Position numbers and translations under genes: made by a program. From the NCBI GenBank assembly GCA_009841255.1, contig VXMD01000042.1, positions 1 through 64,000 on the forward strand: a stretch of 64,000 nucleotides of DNA, written 5' to 3'. Shown here piece by piece: positions 40,588 through 49,002 of this stretch. The first letter of the stretch is position 1. Every line of letters starts with the position of its first letter. This DNA comes from Candidatus Poribacteria bacterium (GTDB lineage: Bacteria > Poribacteria > WGA-4E > WGA-3G). The notes below the pieces were generated by a model, which saw only the letters and a program-made list of their open reading frames with translations, was not told where the DNA came from and made no database searches.

Positions 40588-41841
40588 ATGCGTCGATCTT
40601 ATGTTCCTGCTTTTGTAGTTTGTATTAGCAGTATCGCACTTCTGCTTTCACTGTCTTTCCAGAGTGCGGCTACGACTTTTTCCGGTCGCGTTGTTGACGA
40701 GACGGGAAAACCGGTTTCTGACGTTGAGGTCGCCCTACCTGGATTCAGAGTGACGACACCGCAGGACCAAGATGAGCCTGTGTTCCTTCCCTCTCAACAG
40801 AGTGAAACGAATGAAGTCGGCGAGTTCCTGATTAACGATATTATTTCACCTTCCGTTCAATTGGTGTTGCTTCCCTTCCGTGAGGCAGCGTATGAAATTC
40901 GCGCTGCCACAATTGAGGGGGTATCCTTCTATATTGATGAAGATCGGGGTCGTTATGGGGGTCTCACGTTCGCGATTGCACCGGGAGCAGATGTCGAAGA
41001 TGTGGAGATAATTGTTCGTCCGAGGATGCGGATTCGGGGACGCGTTCTTTCTGCCGACGGCACCCCACTTCGTAATGAACGCGTTAGCATCAGGGTAGAC
41101 CGCCGCAATATAGAAGGTAGAGGCAGAGGCGGTGGTGAAAGCGGGAGAGTGCTCGATGCCGATGGTTACTTTGTGGAGTATGTGAAAAGGTCTGCCTATT
41201 ATACCATTTCTGTGGGATATCAAGGACAGTTCGCAAAGTCGGAGGAAATATTACTTGAAGACGGGGAACGTCATGATAAACTCGTCTTGATGCTCGACGA
41301 TAAACCGCCGCTGAAGCGCCCCCGAGCGGTCGCTCGTCCTCTCGACAGAGAACAGTTTCAAGCGGCGTGGAACCGCGATCGTCAAGGTATGTGGGCAGTC
41401 AATCCCGAAAACCGACATGCCTACAAAAGAGTTTATTGCGAAAGCCGTGAGGAGGCGCGCACCCGCGCTGTCGATCAAGGGGCACATCTCGTTGCTATCA
41501 ACGATGCAGCAGAACAGGAATGGCTCCTTGAAGTCTTTGGACGTGAAAACTATTGGATTGGACTCACCGACGCCTCAGAAGCGGAGAATCCACACTGGGA
41601 TAACGGTGAACCTGTCACATATACCAGCTGGAGTTCGTCAGAGAAGATGGCTGGCGGTGAGGGGACCGGTCAAACGGATGATGCAAGCCAGAATTACACT
41701 GTTCTCATCGGATTGACAGGGAAATGGCAAGAGACGCGTCGGGGCAACCCTCTCGCCCGCCTGACGCAACGAGCGATTCTGGAGAAAGAGCATTTCACCG
41801 TTGGAGCACCTGAATTAGACGGCGACGTTGAAAAGCGTTAG
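40588..41841 (+). CDS. Secreted regulatory-like/C-type-lectin-like protein 1 of 4
   Basis: A 417-residue protein started at ATG 40588 (AAGGGAG 9-10 nt upstream, good signal sequence AFVVCISSIALLLSLSF). Two carboxypeptidase-regulatory/CnaB-like sandwiches follow: SGRVVDETGKPVSDVEVALP and MRIRGRVLSADGTPLRNERV. The C-terminal domain (about 270-410) is C-type-lectin-like: NRHAYKRVYCESREEARTRAVDQGAHLVAIND, YWIGLTDASE, WDNGEPVTYTSW and NYTVLIG. Only one cysteine is left of the usual four. It is the first of four adjacent paralogues. Glycan or protein binding outside the cell is likely; no enzyme motif is seen. Confidence 0.8.
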   Translation: MRRSYVPAFVVCISSIALLLSLSFQSAATTFSGRVVDETGKPVSDVEVALPGFRVTTPQDQDEPVFLPSQQSETNEVGEFLINDIISPSVQLVLLPFREAAYEIRAATIEGVSFYIDEDRGRYGGLTFAIAPGADVEDVEIIVRPRMRIRGRVLSADGTPLRNERVSIRVDRRNIEGRGRGGGESGRVLDADGYFVEYVKRSAYYTISVGYQGQFAKSEEILLEDGERHDKLVLMLDDKPPLKRPRAVARPLDREQFQAAWNRDRQGMWAVNPENRHAYKRVYCESREEARTRAVDQGAHLVAINDAAEQEWLLEVFGRENYWIGLTDASEAENPHWDNGEPVTYTSWSSSEKMAGGEGTGQTDDASQNYTVLIGLTGKWQETRRGNPLARLTQRAILEKEHFTVGAPELDGDVEKR

Positions 41842-41868
41842 GCGAGCAGGACACGAGGAGATATTGAA

Positions 41869-43191
41869 ATGAACCGAACCTATGTTAGACCGAAATTAGT
41901 CGCACTTGCATTGATACTTTGGTTTGCCGTGGTAGGCATTGAAACGGCGGCAGAACAGTTTAGTGGGCTTTCGGGAAAAGTCGTCGATTTAGCGGGAAAC
42001 GCCGTCGCTGGTTTTACATTTGCTGTTCGACCCGTCCAACTCCACGCTGGTTTTCTGGAACCGGAGCACGGATTCCGAGCCGATTTACCCAAGGGCGAAA
42101 CGGATGCTGCGGGAGCTTTCACCATCAACGATATCCAGCCGGGGCTTGTTCAATTAATCGCGCTTCCAGCTCCGTTGCTTGATGCTTTTGAGATGTTGGA
42201 TCCAGAGCGATTCCCGGCAGAAGGGGCGATTCCACCGGAATTGATGAGCCGTGGCGGGCTTAAGCCGGATCAACAGATTCTCTCTATTCAAGTCGGAACG
42301 GTCACCTTCTTCAATATAGGAGATCACCACTTTTCTGAGGGACTCACGTTTGCACTCGAACCCGGTGTGATTATTGAAGATGTCGCAGTTACCGTTAAAC
42401 CGCGGCTCCGAATTCGTGGACGCGTTGTTTACGCCGATGGCACGCCTCTCGCCAACGCCGAGGCGGACCTTGGCATAGAACAGAATCATGAGACCCGTCC
42501 GAATCACAGTAGCGGCCTTAGCACCAACTTTTTTACGGATGCCGGAGGTTACTTTACGGAATATGTGGAGGAACCTGGGTTCTATACACTCTCTGTAGAA
42601 TATAACGACCTTTCTGCGGGCGCGGGGCCCTTTCTGCTCAAGGACGGCGTGCAGCCAGGGGAGATTGTCTTAACGCTTGAAGGTAAACCGGAGCCCGTTG
42701 AACCGCCCGCTGATGACCTTCCAGTTCCCGGTAACATCAAGTTCCGCCAGCCACCCGCACCGCCGTTAGCAAAAAGCGTGTGGATCATTAATCCCACGAA
42801 TGGACACGCTTACAAAAAAGTTCTTTGTGAAGACTGGCAGGATGCCCAACGCAAGGCTGTTGAAGAGGGCGCGCACCTCGTCTCTATCAACGACGAAGTC
42901 GAACAACATTGGCTTGAGGTCATCTTTACGCACAAACCCTTTTGGATCGGACTCACCGATGTAGAAAAAGAGGGGGAATGGCGGTGGGATAGCGGTGAAC
43001 CCGTCACCTATACCAACTGGGCAACCCATCCAAGTTTCCCGGATAGACTTTCGGATGCCGAGAAGGACTATGTCGTGGTCACCTTTAGGCAGGGTGGATG
43101 GCAATCCGCGGGTCCTGAAAGCCCGCTCTGGCGTATGGCACGATGGGCGGTCATCGAAAAGGACGGATTGGTTTCTACGATAGGTGAATAG
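41869..43191 (+). CDS. Secreted regulatory-like/C-type-lectin-like protein 2 of 4
   Basis: A 440-residue paralogue of the preceding protein, with GAGGAG before ATG 41869. Signal sequence LVALALILWFAVVGI; first sandwich SGKVVDLAGNAVAGFTFAV; second sandwich LRIRGRVVYADGTPLANAEADL; lectin-like domain from WIINPTNGHAYKKVLCEDW with FWIGLTDVEKEGEWRWDSG and EPVTYTNW. A proline-rich linker precedes the lectin part. The 27-nt gap to gene 1 suggests one operon. The longer first sandwich and low linker similarity show an old duplication. Confidence 0.8.
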   Translation: MNRTYVRPKLVALALILWFAVVGIETAAEQFSGLSGKVVDLAGNAVAGFTFAVRPVQLHAGFLEPEHGFRADLPKGETDAAGAFTINDIQPGLVQLIALPAPLLDAFEMLDPERFPAEGAIPPELMSRGGLKPDQQILSIQVGTVTFFNIGDHHFSEGLTFALEPGVIIEDVAVTVKPRLRIRGRVVYADGTPLANAEADLGIEQNHETRPNHSSGLSTNFFTDAGGYFTEYVEEPGFYTLSVEYNDLSAGAGPFLLKDGVQPGEIVLTLEGKPEPVEPPADDLPVPGNIKFRQPPAPPLAKSVWIINPTNGHAYKKVLCEDWQDAQRKAVEEGAHLVSINDEVEQHWLEVIFTHKPFWIGLTDVEKEGEWRWDSGEPVTYTNWATHPSFPDRLSDAEKDYVVVTFRQGGWQSAGPESPLWRMARWAVIEKDGLVSTIGE

Positions 43192-43227
43192 GTTGTCTTT
43201 ATACGCTTTTGTAAGGAAATAAGAACA

Positions 43228-44460
43228 GTGGAACGTTTGTATTTCAGAAGGGAAATCTTCACACTTCTCATTGGAATTGTAGTGCTTTTCCTCTTAAGTG
43301 CGTTGGAGAGCGGCGCGCAGGAGGGTGTGTTAACCACTTTCGCAGGTCGCGTCGTTGATGAGGCAGGACATCCGATTGCCGGACTGACGATCGTTCTTGT
43401 TCCTGTCCAAGACGGTCATGGCGCATGGTTTCCAGTTGAGATCAATGAACGTGAATGGCCCGATGATCCGATGGCGTTCCAAGCGGAAACCGATGCGGAA
43501 GGGTGTTTCGTCATTACTGATACTATTGTTGGTCCCGTGTTGTTAGGATTGTTTCCGTATCATAAGCCAGAGGCACATATCTTAAAGGTCCAAATCGGCG
43601 ATATATTTCTCTATGCACCTGAGGAATCGTGGGGACGTGGCATCGTGTTTTCTGTGGAACCGGGGGAGTCCCTTGTGGATGTTGAAATCACGGTGCAGCG
43701 GTTTCTACAATTCCGAGGGAAAGTTCTAAAAATGGATGGGAATCCGCTCGCCAATGCGCAACGTGTCAAGTTCAGGGTAAGGCAACTCAGCTTAGATGGA
43801 GAATACGATGGTAGGAGATCATGGGGCACAGAAACGAATGCCGAGGGGAACTTCGTGCAGTACATTCCCCCTTATGTAAATGGACCTATGTTTTACTTCC
43901 TGTCTGTCACATGTCGGGACGGAAGCGCACAATTGGATCCAATTGTGGTTAGACCCTCAGATTTAATGCACGAGGCGATCTTCAGGTTCGAGACCCCGCT
44001 AATCCCTGATGTGCCCGGGAATGCTGTCCCTCGTTTCCATGGGGGTAGGCTTGACGCGAAAGATGTATGGATCGTCAATCCAGCGAATGGTCACGCCTAC
44101 AAAAAGATCCGTTTTAGCGGCGTAGAAGATGCTATCGCGCAAGCAGCTAAAGAAAATGCTCATCTCGTCGCGATTAACGATGACACGGAACAGCAATGGT
44201 TGGAACGAGTCTTTTCTCCGATGCGAACCTTGATTGGGCTCAGCGATATTGAGGAAGAGGGACAGTGGCAGTGGCACAGCGGGGAACCCATCACCTATAC
44301 GAACTGGGCACAGTATGAACCACAGGACACTGACAATGGAGATGAAGATTACGTCATTATGATGGGTGATAAATGGATAGACATTGGTCCTGGAGACGTC
44401 CGATGGCGTTTTATTAGCTCAGTACTCCTTGAAAAAGAAGGAGTGCTTCCAAAAAAATAA
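43228..44460 (+). CDS. Secreted regulatory-like/C-type-lectin-like protein 3 of 4
   Basis: A 410-residue paralogue starting at GTG 43228 (AAGGAAA upstream). Signal sequence FTLLIGIVVLFLLSALESGAQ; first sandwich AGRVVDEAGHPIAGLTIVLV; second sandwich LQFRGKVLKMDGNPLANAQRV; lectin-like domain from WIVNPANGHAYKKIRFSG. The single cysteine seen in the other three is replaced here (FSG for YCE), so this domain has no disulfide. The WIGL motif reads TLIGLSD. It is spaced 36 nt after gene 2. Confidence 0.8.
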   Translation: MERLYFRREIFTLLIGIVVLFLLSALESGAQEGVLTTFAGRVVDEAGHPIAGLTIVLVPVQDGHGAWFPVEINEREWPDDPMAFQAETDAEGCFVITDTIVGPVLLGLFPYHKPEAHILKVQIGDIFLYAPEESWGRGIVFSVEPGESLVDVEITVQRFLQFRGKVLKMDGNPLANAQRVKFRVRQLSLDGEYDGRRSWGTETNAEGNFVQYIPPYVNGPMFYFLSVTCRDGSAQLDPIVVRPSDLMHEAIFRFETPLIPDVPGNAVPRFHGGRLDAKDVWIVNPANGHAYKKIRFSGVEDAIAQAAKENAHLVAINDDTEQQWLERVFSPMRTLIGLSDIEEEGQWQWHSGEPITYTNWAQYEPQDTDNGDEDYVIMMGDKWIDIGPGDVRWRFISSVLLEKEGVLPKK

Positions 44461-44527
44461 ACTTTGATGTGTTCCAATTCACTGTTTGAGCGCAGTTTCT
44501 AACCACATGCCTTGTCAGGAGAAAACC

Positions 44528-45952
44528 ATGAAACATTCAGATTCTAAAGGACAAGCTTTGTTGGTGTTAATAGTGGTCATGGTATCTCTCGTCGGTTTGG
44601 TTTCGAACGGTATCCCTCAGGAAGATGCGGGAACCGTTACGGGACGCGTTATTGATCTGGAAGGAAATCCAGTTGCCGAGTTGCCGATATTTATTGCGCC
44701 CCTTGACGATGATGGCGATGGATACATGTCACCAGTGTTTTTACCGAATGAGCACGCGCAGTTACGCCGAGCATACACAGATTTAGAAGGTCGGTTTTCC
44801 GTAACAGATGTCCCCTCGGGTCCCATACACATCGATGCTCTTCCTTATGACATAGATAGACTCCTGCCCGAGGACTTTGAGAAGATTATAGATGATTTCG
44901 CATCCAGAGATTGGACGGAACTTACACAAGACGATATAGATGCGTTCGTTTCCAGTAACTTCGGCACGGATCCAAATGACTTTGAGCCAGATGTTGAAAT
45001 TTTGTCCCTCCGTATCCAAGGGTTAACCCTATACCCGCGTAATGATCACGATGAAATCGCGTTCGGTCTCCAGTCGGGGGCGCATATTAAGCATGTGGAG
45101 GTCACTGTGCAACCTCGGATGCGAGTTCGTGGACGTGTCCTTTTCACGGACGGGACACCGCTTGCCAATACCCGCGTCCGCGTCCACATCCATTATCGTA
45201 ATGTGGATGGTGCCGGTTCCGGCAGTAGCGGTGCAGACCTACGGACAAACGCTAAAGGATACTTCGTCCTCTATATAGATGAGAAGGATGATGCTGCGTT
45301 CTACACGTTTTCTGTGGAATACCAAGGGCTTTCTGTGGAGGCTAAGCCGATTCGCCTGGATCCAGGCGACCGATTTGAGGGACTGACGTTGACGTTTGAC
45401 AGGGAACCGATTCCGCCCAAACGACCCTCTCAAAAAACGGAAGCAGACGAGCCTGAACCGTCTCTGCCGGTACCAGAAGCACCGTTGAGGTCAACGTCTT
45501 ATGATGTGTGGGTCGTCAATCCCGAGAATGGACACGCCTATAAACGGGTTTACTGCGAAACTCGCGACGCTGCGATTGTCCAAGCAACCGAGGAGAAAGC
45601 GCATCTTGTTGTAATTAATGATGCCGAGGAGCAGGCGTGGTTAGAGGCGGTTTTCGGACATAAATTCTATTGGATAGGACTCAAACGTGTCCCCGTGACA
45701 GGTGCGCTTTCTAAACGGACAAAAGAGTGGTGGCAATGGGATAACGACGATCCTATCACCTATGCAAACTGGGTACCCAACGATTTCTTTTCTGAGTCCT
45801 TGGATGCCAGCGAAAGGGACTATGTCGTTATGACCCTCCCTGATGGAAAATGGTATGCCGTGAGCCTTGACAGTGTTATCTGGCGTATGACGAAAATGGC
45901 AATTCTCGAAAAAGCAGATGCGCTTGATGGTTTCCCTACCGAGGAAGAATGA
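44528..45952 (+). CDS. Secreted regulatory-like/C-type-lectin-like protein 4 of 4
   Basis: A 474-residue paralogue started at ATG 44528 with AGGAG 6 nt upstream. Signal sequence ALLVLIVVMVSLVGLVSNGI; first sandwich TGRVIDLEGNPVAELPIFIA, with an acidic insertion (about 120-160, DDFASRDWTELTQDDIDAF); second sandwich MRVRGRVLFTDGTPLANTRV; lectin-like domain from WVVNPENGHAYKRVYCETR with YWIGLKRV and WDNDDPITYANW. It is closest in sequence to gene 1 at the lectin part (YKRVYCE). It ends the tandem array; pyrB follows on the other strand. Confidence 0.8.
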   Translation: MKHSDSKGQALLVLIVVMVSLVGLVSNGIPQEDAGTVTGRVIDLEGNPVAELPIFIAPLDDDGDGYMSPVFLPNEHAQLRRAYTDLEGRFSVTDVPSGPIHIDALPYDIDRLLPEDFEKIIDDFASRDWTELTQDDIDAFVSSNFGTDPNDFEPDVEILSLRIQGLTLYPRNDHDEIAFGLQSGAHIKHVEVTVQPRMRVRGRVLFTDGTPLANTRVRVHIHYRNVDGAGSGSSGADLRTNAKGYFVLYIDEKDDAAFYTFSVEYQGLSVEAKPIRLDPGDRFEGLTLTFDREPIPPKRPSQKTEADEPEPSLPVPEAPLRSTSYDVWVVNPENGHAYKRVYCETRDAAIVQATEEKAHLVVINDAEEQAWLEAVFGHKFYWIGLKRVPVTGALSKRTKEWWQWDNDDPITYANWVPNDFFSESLDASERDYVVMTLPDGKWYAVSLDSVIWRMTKMAILEKADALDGFPTEEE

Positions 45953-45995
45953 GGGGATCAGAGGAGAAAAAACGTGTAAATTGGGTGTGGTCGCG

Positions 45996-47075
45996 TTACG
46001 AGAGCAGGTTTCCGCAGTAGGCGCAAGCGTCCAACGTGACATCCCCTTTAAACGTTTCACGTTCAGGAGTGAGGTACGTCTCGTGATTCGTGACGCAGTT
46101 TGTATTTTCACACGTCCGTGTAGAAGAAGCGATCTCTCGTTCTGGGGGTTGTGTCAAGATGAGTTGTTCCAATCCCACAAGGCTAGCGATCAGTGCCATT
46201 CGAACCGGCACTGCGTTCGCGGATTGCTCGAAATAGGCGGCGCGGGGATCATCATCTAATTCATAGGCGAGTTCATTGACACGCGGGAGCGGATGCATAA
46301 TCATCGCATCGGGTTTGGCGTGTTTCATAACGGATGCATTCAGTAGGTAGCTGCCTCGGACAGCAGCGGCATCCATATTCGGTGGGAGTCGTTCCTCCTG
46401 AAGTCGATTGACGTAGATGACATCCAACCTATCAATCACTTCTGTAATACTTTCTACCTCAAGCGGTATCTGTCTGTGGCGTTGCTCCAGTTGTGCGAGC
46501 ACCCACGGCGGCATTTGTAGCGGTTTCGGCGCGATGTGAATCAGGTTTCCGCCGAATCGCGCCACTGCGAGGGCAAAGGAGTGTGCCGCCCGTCCGAACT
46601 GAAGATCGCCACAGATGCCGATGGTTAAGCCGTCTATCTGCGATTTTCGCTGTATAATGGTATAAAGATCCGCGAGTGCCTGTGTCGGATGCGTATGGCT
46701 GCCGTCGCCGCCATTGATGACGGGGACGTGTGCGTATTGTGCGATGACACGTGCCGCGCCTGCCCAGTTGTGCCGCACGACAATGAGATCGGCGTAGTTT
46801 GTTACCATTCGTGCGGTGTCGGCAAGCGTTTCTCCTTTAGTCGCGGAAGTTGCTTGCGGATCGGCGAAGCCGAGCGTGCCGCCATTGAGCCGTCCCATCG
46901 CACTTTCAAACGAGAGTCGTGTCCGGGTGCTGGGTTCATAAAAGAGGGTTGCCAGCAATTTACTTCGACAGATACCTCCCCACGTCTCCAAGTGCGACTG
47001 CATGCCTGCCGCGAGCCGAAAGATTTGTTCAATCTCAAAATTCGACAAATCGTCGAGTGTTACCAAATGCCTCAT
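45996..47075 (-). CDS. pyrB: Aspartate carbamoyltransferase with fused PyrI-like zinc knuckle
   Basis: A 359-residue enzyme of pyrimidine synthesis joining carbamoyl phosphate and aspartate. The carbamoyl-phosphate loop FYEPSTRTRLSFE (STRTR 49-53), HPTQALADLYT and MHPLPRVNEL are intact. Bacterial catalytic chains end near residue 305. Here a tail carries C322-x4-C327-x23-C351-x2-C354 in CENTNC...CAYC, with FKGDV between, the pattern of the PyrI regulatory-chain zinc domain. The allosteric nucleotide-binding half of PyrI is absent. The zinc knuckle may sit where PyrI normally docks. The gene is next to pyrD. RBS from repeat copy H. Confidence 0.92.
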   Translation of the reverse strand: MRHLVTLDDLSNFEIEQIFRLAAGMQSHLETWGGICRSKLLATLFYEPSTRTRLSFESAMGRLNGGTLGFADPQATSATKGETLADTARMVTNYADLIVVRHNWAGAARVIAQYAHVPVINGGDGSHTHPTQALADLYTIIQRKSQIDGLTIGICGDLQFGRAAHSFALAVARFGGNLIHIAPKPLQMPPWVLAQLEQRHRQIPLEVESITEVIDRLDVIYVNRLQEERLPPNMDAAAVRGSYLLNASVMKHAKPDAMIMHPLPRVNELAYELDDDPRAAYFEQSANAVPVRMALIASLVGLEQLILTQPPEREIASSTRTCENTNCVTNHETYLTPERETFKGDVTLDACAYCGNLLS

Positions 47076-47112
47076 GTTCCTTTTTTAAATTTTCCTTGCG
47101 GTTCGGTCAGGT
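47076..47112 (-). repeat. RBS-bearing mosaic repeat, copy H (3' end only)
   Basis: CTGACCGAA-CCGCAAGG (47101-47094) lies 18 nt before the pyrB ATG. Its TGA (47109-47107) is the stop codon of pyrD, so the repeat end joins the two genes. A second AAGGAAC immediately before the ATG may be the working ribosome site here. Confidence 0.55.
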
Positions 47113-48048
47113 AGTTGTTGTCGAATCGACTTGCAAACTACCAACCAATTCCTTGATTGATCCCATGTCTGTCTTTTTGAGGTAGGCGTGGAGACCTTTT
47201 ACCACTTTTATCGATGCCTGCGGATTGACGAAGTTTGCTGTCCCGACCGCTACGGCAGATGATCCAGCGATGAAGAATTCCACAGCGTCCGTGGCAGTCA
47301 TAATGCCTCCCATTCCAACGATGGGGATAGAGACGCTTTTGTAAACCTCCCACACCAATCTTAATGCCACCGGCTTTATCGCGGGACCGGAGAGACCCCC
47401 TGTCACATTTGCGAGTTCCGGTCGCCGTGTTTCCGCATTAATCGCCATGCCGAGAAGCGTATTGATAGCAGAGAGGGCGTTCGCACCAGCGTCCTCAACT
47501 GCGCGGGCAATCAGCGTAATATCTGTGACGTTTGGGGAGAGTTTTACCAGTAGCGGTAGATTGGTCTTCACTCGGACCTCTGTGACGAGTTGGTGTGCCA
47601 ATGTCGCATCGACACCGAAACTCATGCCACCACAGTCTAAGTTCGGACAGGAAATATTGAGTTCTATACCGGCGATACCCTCTGCCCTGTTCAGTTTCTC
47701 GGTTACGATGAGATATTCTTCGACTGTTTTGCCACAGACGTTGACAATCACCGGCACATCAAAGTCACGCAGATAGGGGAGTTTCTCCGAGATAAAGCCG
47801 TCTACACCGACGTTTTGGAGTCCAATCGCGTTCAGCATACCGGACGGGGTTTCCATGATGCGTTGCATCGGGTTGCCGGGCCACGGCACACTCGTAACGC
47901 CTTTAACGACGACCGCACCGAGTCGGTTCAGATCCACAAAATCGACGTATTCACTGCCGTAGCCGAAGGTGCCGGATGCCGTCATGACGGGGTTTCGCAT
48001 CTGAATCCCGCCGATATTCACACTGAGTGATAAATCTGTTGTGTCCAT
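47107..48048 (-). CDS. pyrD: Dihydroorotate dehydrogenase, class 1B-like
   Basis: A 313-residue FMN enzyme of pyrimidine synthesis. The N-terminal NPVMTASGTFGYG, the loop NAIGLQNVGVDGF, NISCPNLDCGG with cysteine C134 as the class 1 catalytic base, and GGLSGPAIKPVALRLVWEVYKS are all typical. Cysteine rather than serine at the base, and the overall sequence, point to class 1B, which works with the PyrK electron-transfer subunit; pyrK is not in the window. Its stop overlaps the repeat that precedes pyrB, so the two are probably one operon. Confidence 0.92.
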   Translation of the reverse strand: MDTTDLSLSVNIGGIQMRNPVMTASGTFGYGSEYVDFVDLNRLGAVVVKGVTSVPWPGNPMQRIMETPSGMLNAIGLQNVGVDGFISEKLPYLRDFDVPVIVNVCGKTVEEYLIVTEKLNRAEGIAGIELNISCPNLDCGGMSFGVDATLAHQLVTEVRVKTNLPLLVKLSPNVTDITLIARAVEDAGANALSAINTLLGMAINAETRRPELANVTGGLSGPAIKPVALRLVWEVYKSVSIPIVGMGGIMTATDAVEFFIAGSSAVAVGTANFVNPQASIKVVKGLHAYLKKTDMGSIKELVGSLQVDSTTTT

Positions 48049-48119
48049 CAGAAATAATAATAGCAGATTTGCGTAGAAATTTCAAGATTAGATTCTATCC
48101 TAATTGTTGTGGGCATAAT

Positions 48120-48148
48120 TTGCTGTTTTCCCGAAGGTGTTGTATACT
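48120..48148 (+). promoter_or_regulatory. Promoter for the WD40 gene
   Basis: TTGCTG (48120-48125), a 17-nt spacer and TATACT (48143-48148), about 100 nt upstream of ATG 48250 in the A/T-rich region between divergent pyrD and the WD40 gene. Confidence 0.45.
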
Positions 48149-48249
48149 CTAATCATTATATTTAGGCTTTATTATTTTTTAATTAAAATATTAAGTTAGA
48201 ATTGACTTATTATAACTATAGTAAAACCTGAAAAGGAGTTCAACCTTCA

Positions 48250-49002
48250 ATGCTTAGAAAAAAAATACAATTTTTGACGTTTACACTCTTATTCGTCTCT
48301 ATTTTTTTTCTGCCCACACGCATAGCAACTGCTAAACTCAAAGCAACGCTTGAAGGACACACAGACAATGTCTGGGACGTTGCCTTCAGCCCGAACAGTC
48401 AGACCCTCGCCAGTGCAAGTTGGGACCAAACTGTTCGTCTCTGGAATGTAGATACAGGACAACTCCTGCACACCCTCACAGGACACACCCATGATGTTAA
48501 TAGCGTAGCATTCAGTCCCGATGGTCAGACCCTCGCCAGTGCCAGCTGGGACGCAACAATCCGCTTATGGAATCCAAACAACGGAAAACACATTACGACC
48601 CTCACAGGACATACGAATCATACAGGACGCATGATGTTCAGTCCCGATGGAGCAACCCTTGCCAGTGGGAGTCGGGATGAAACGGTTCGGCTATGGAATC
48701 TAAACACAGGACAAGAGGAAAGAATCCTTCCCAATCCATCAGGGTGGAGAAGTCCAGTGGCATTTAGTCCCGATGGTAGCGTCCTCGCGATCGGAAACAG
48801 GGGAATCTCACTGTTGAATATGGAGACGGGTCAATACAAAAAACCCATCGCTGGAGATATAGGGAATGCCCTATCTGTTGTTTTCAGTCCAGATGGACAG
48901 ATGGTTGCGAGCGGGAGCCAAGACAACAAGGTTCGCTTGTGGGAATACAATCCGGAGGATTACGAGTTCCCTCTATCACCACGAACCCCATGGTTCGGTT
49001 GA
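48250..49002 (+). CDS. Secreted WD40 propeller, 5' part of a frameshifted gene
   Basis: A 250-residue frame with AAAAGGAG before ATG 48250, a signal peptide (LTFTLLFVSIFFLP, ending ATA) and about five WD40 repeats of the LTGHTxxVxSVAFSPDGQTLASASxDxTIRLWN type. It reads WEYNPEDYEF, then changes to unrelated residues and stops at 49002. The next frame (48939-52358), offset by -1, overlaps this end and continues with a metalloprotease. Together they look like one secreted multidomain protein broken by a single-base indel near 48950-48990. Confidence 0.75.
   Translation: MLRKKIQFLTFTLLFVSIFFLPTRIATAKLKATLEGHTDNVWDVAFSPNSQTLASASWDQTVRLWNVDTGQLLHTLTGHTHDVNSVAFSPDGQTLASASWDATIRLWNPNNGKHITTLTGHTNHTGRMMFSPDGATLASGSRDETVRLWNLNTGQEERILPNPSGWRSPVAFSPDGSVLAIGNRGISLLNMETGQYKKPIAGDIGNALSVVFSPDGQMVASGSQDNKVRLWEYNPEDYEFPLSPRTPWFG
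48939..49002 (+). other. Frameshift zone between WD40 and protease frames
   Basis: The upstream frame must shift by -1 (or regain one base) to continue. The zone includes the run ACCCCATGG at 48985-48993, where a one-base contraction would explain the break. No classical X-XXY-YYZ slippery heptamer is present in the upstream frame, so programmed frameshifting is less likely than an indel. Confidence 0.55.

Noticed and set aside
48939-49002. Programmed -1 ribosomal frameshift
   Set aside because: No X-XXY-YYZ slippery heptamer in the upstream frame and no clear stimulatory stem; an indel or sequence error is simpler.
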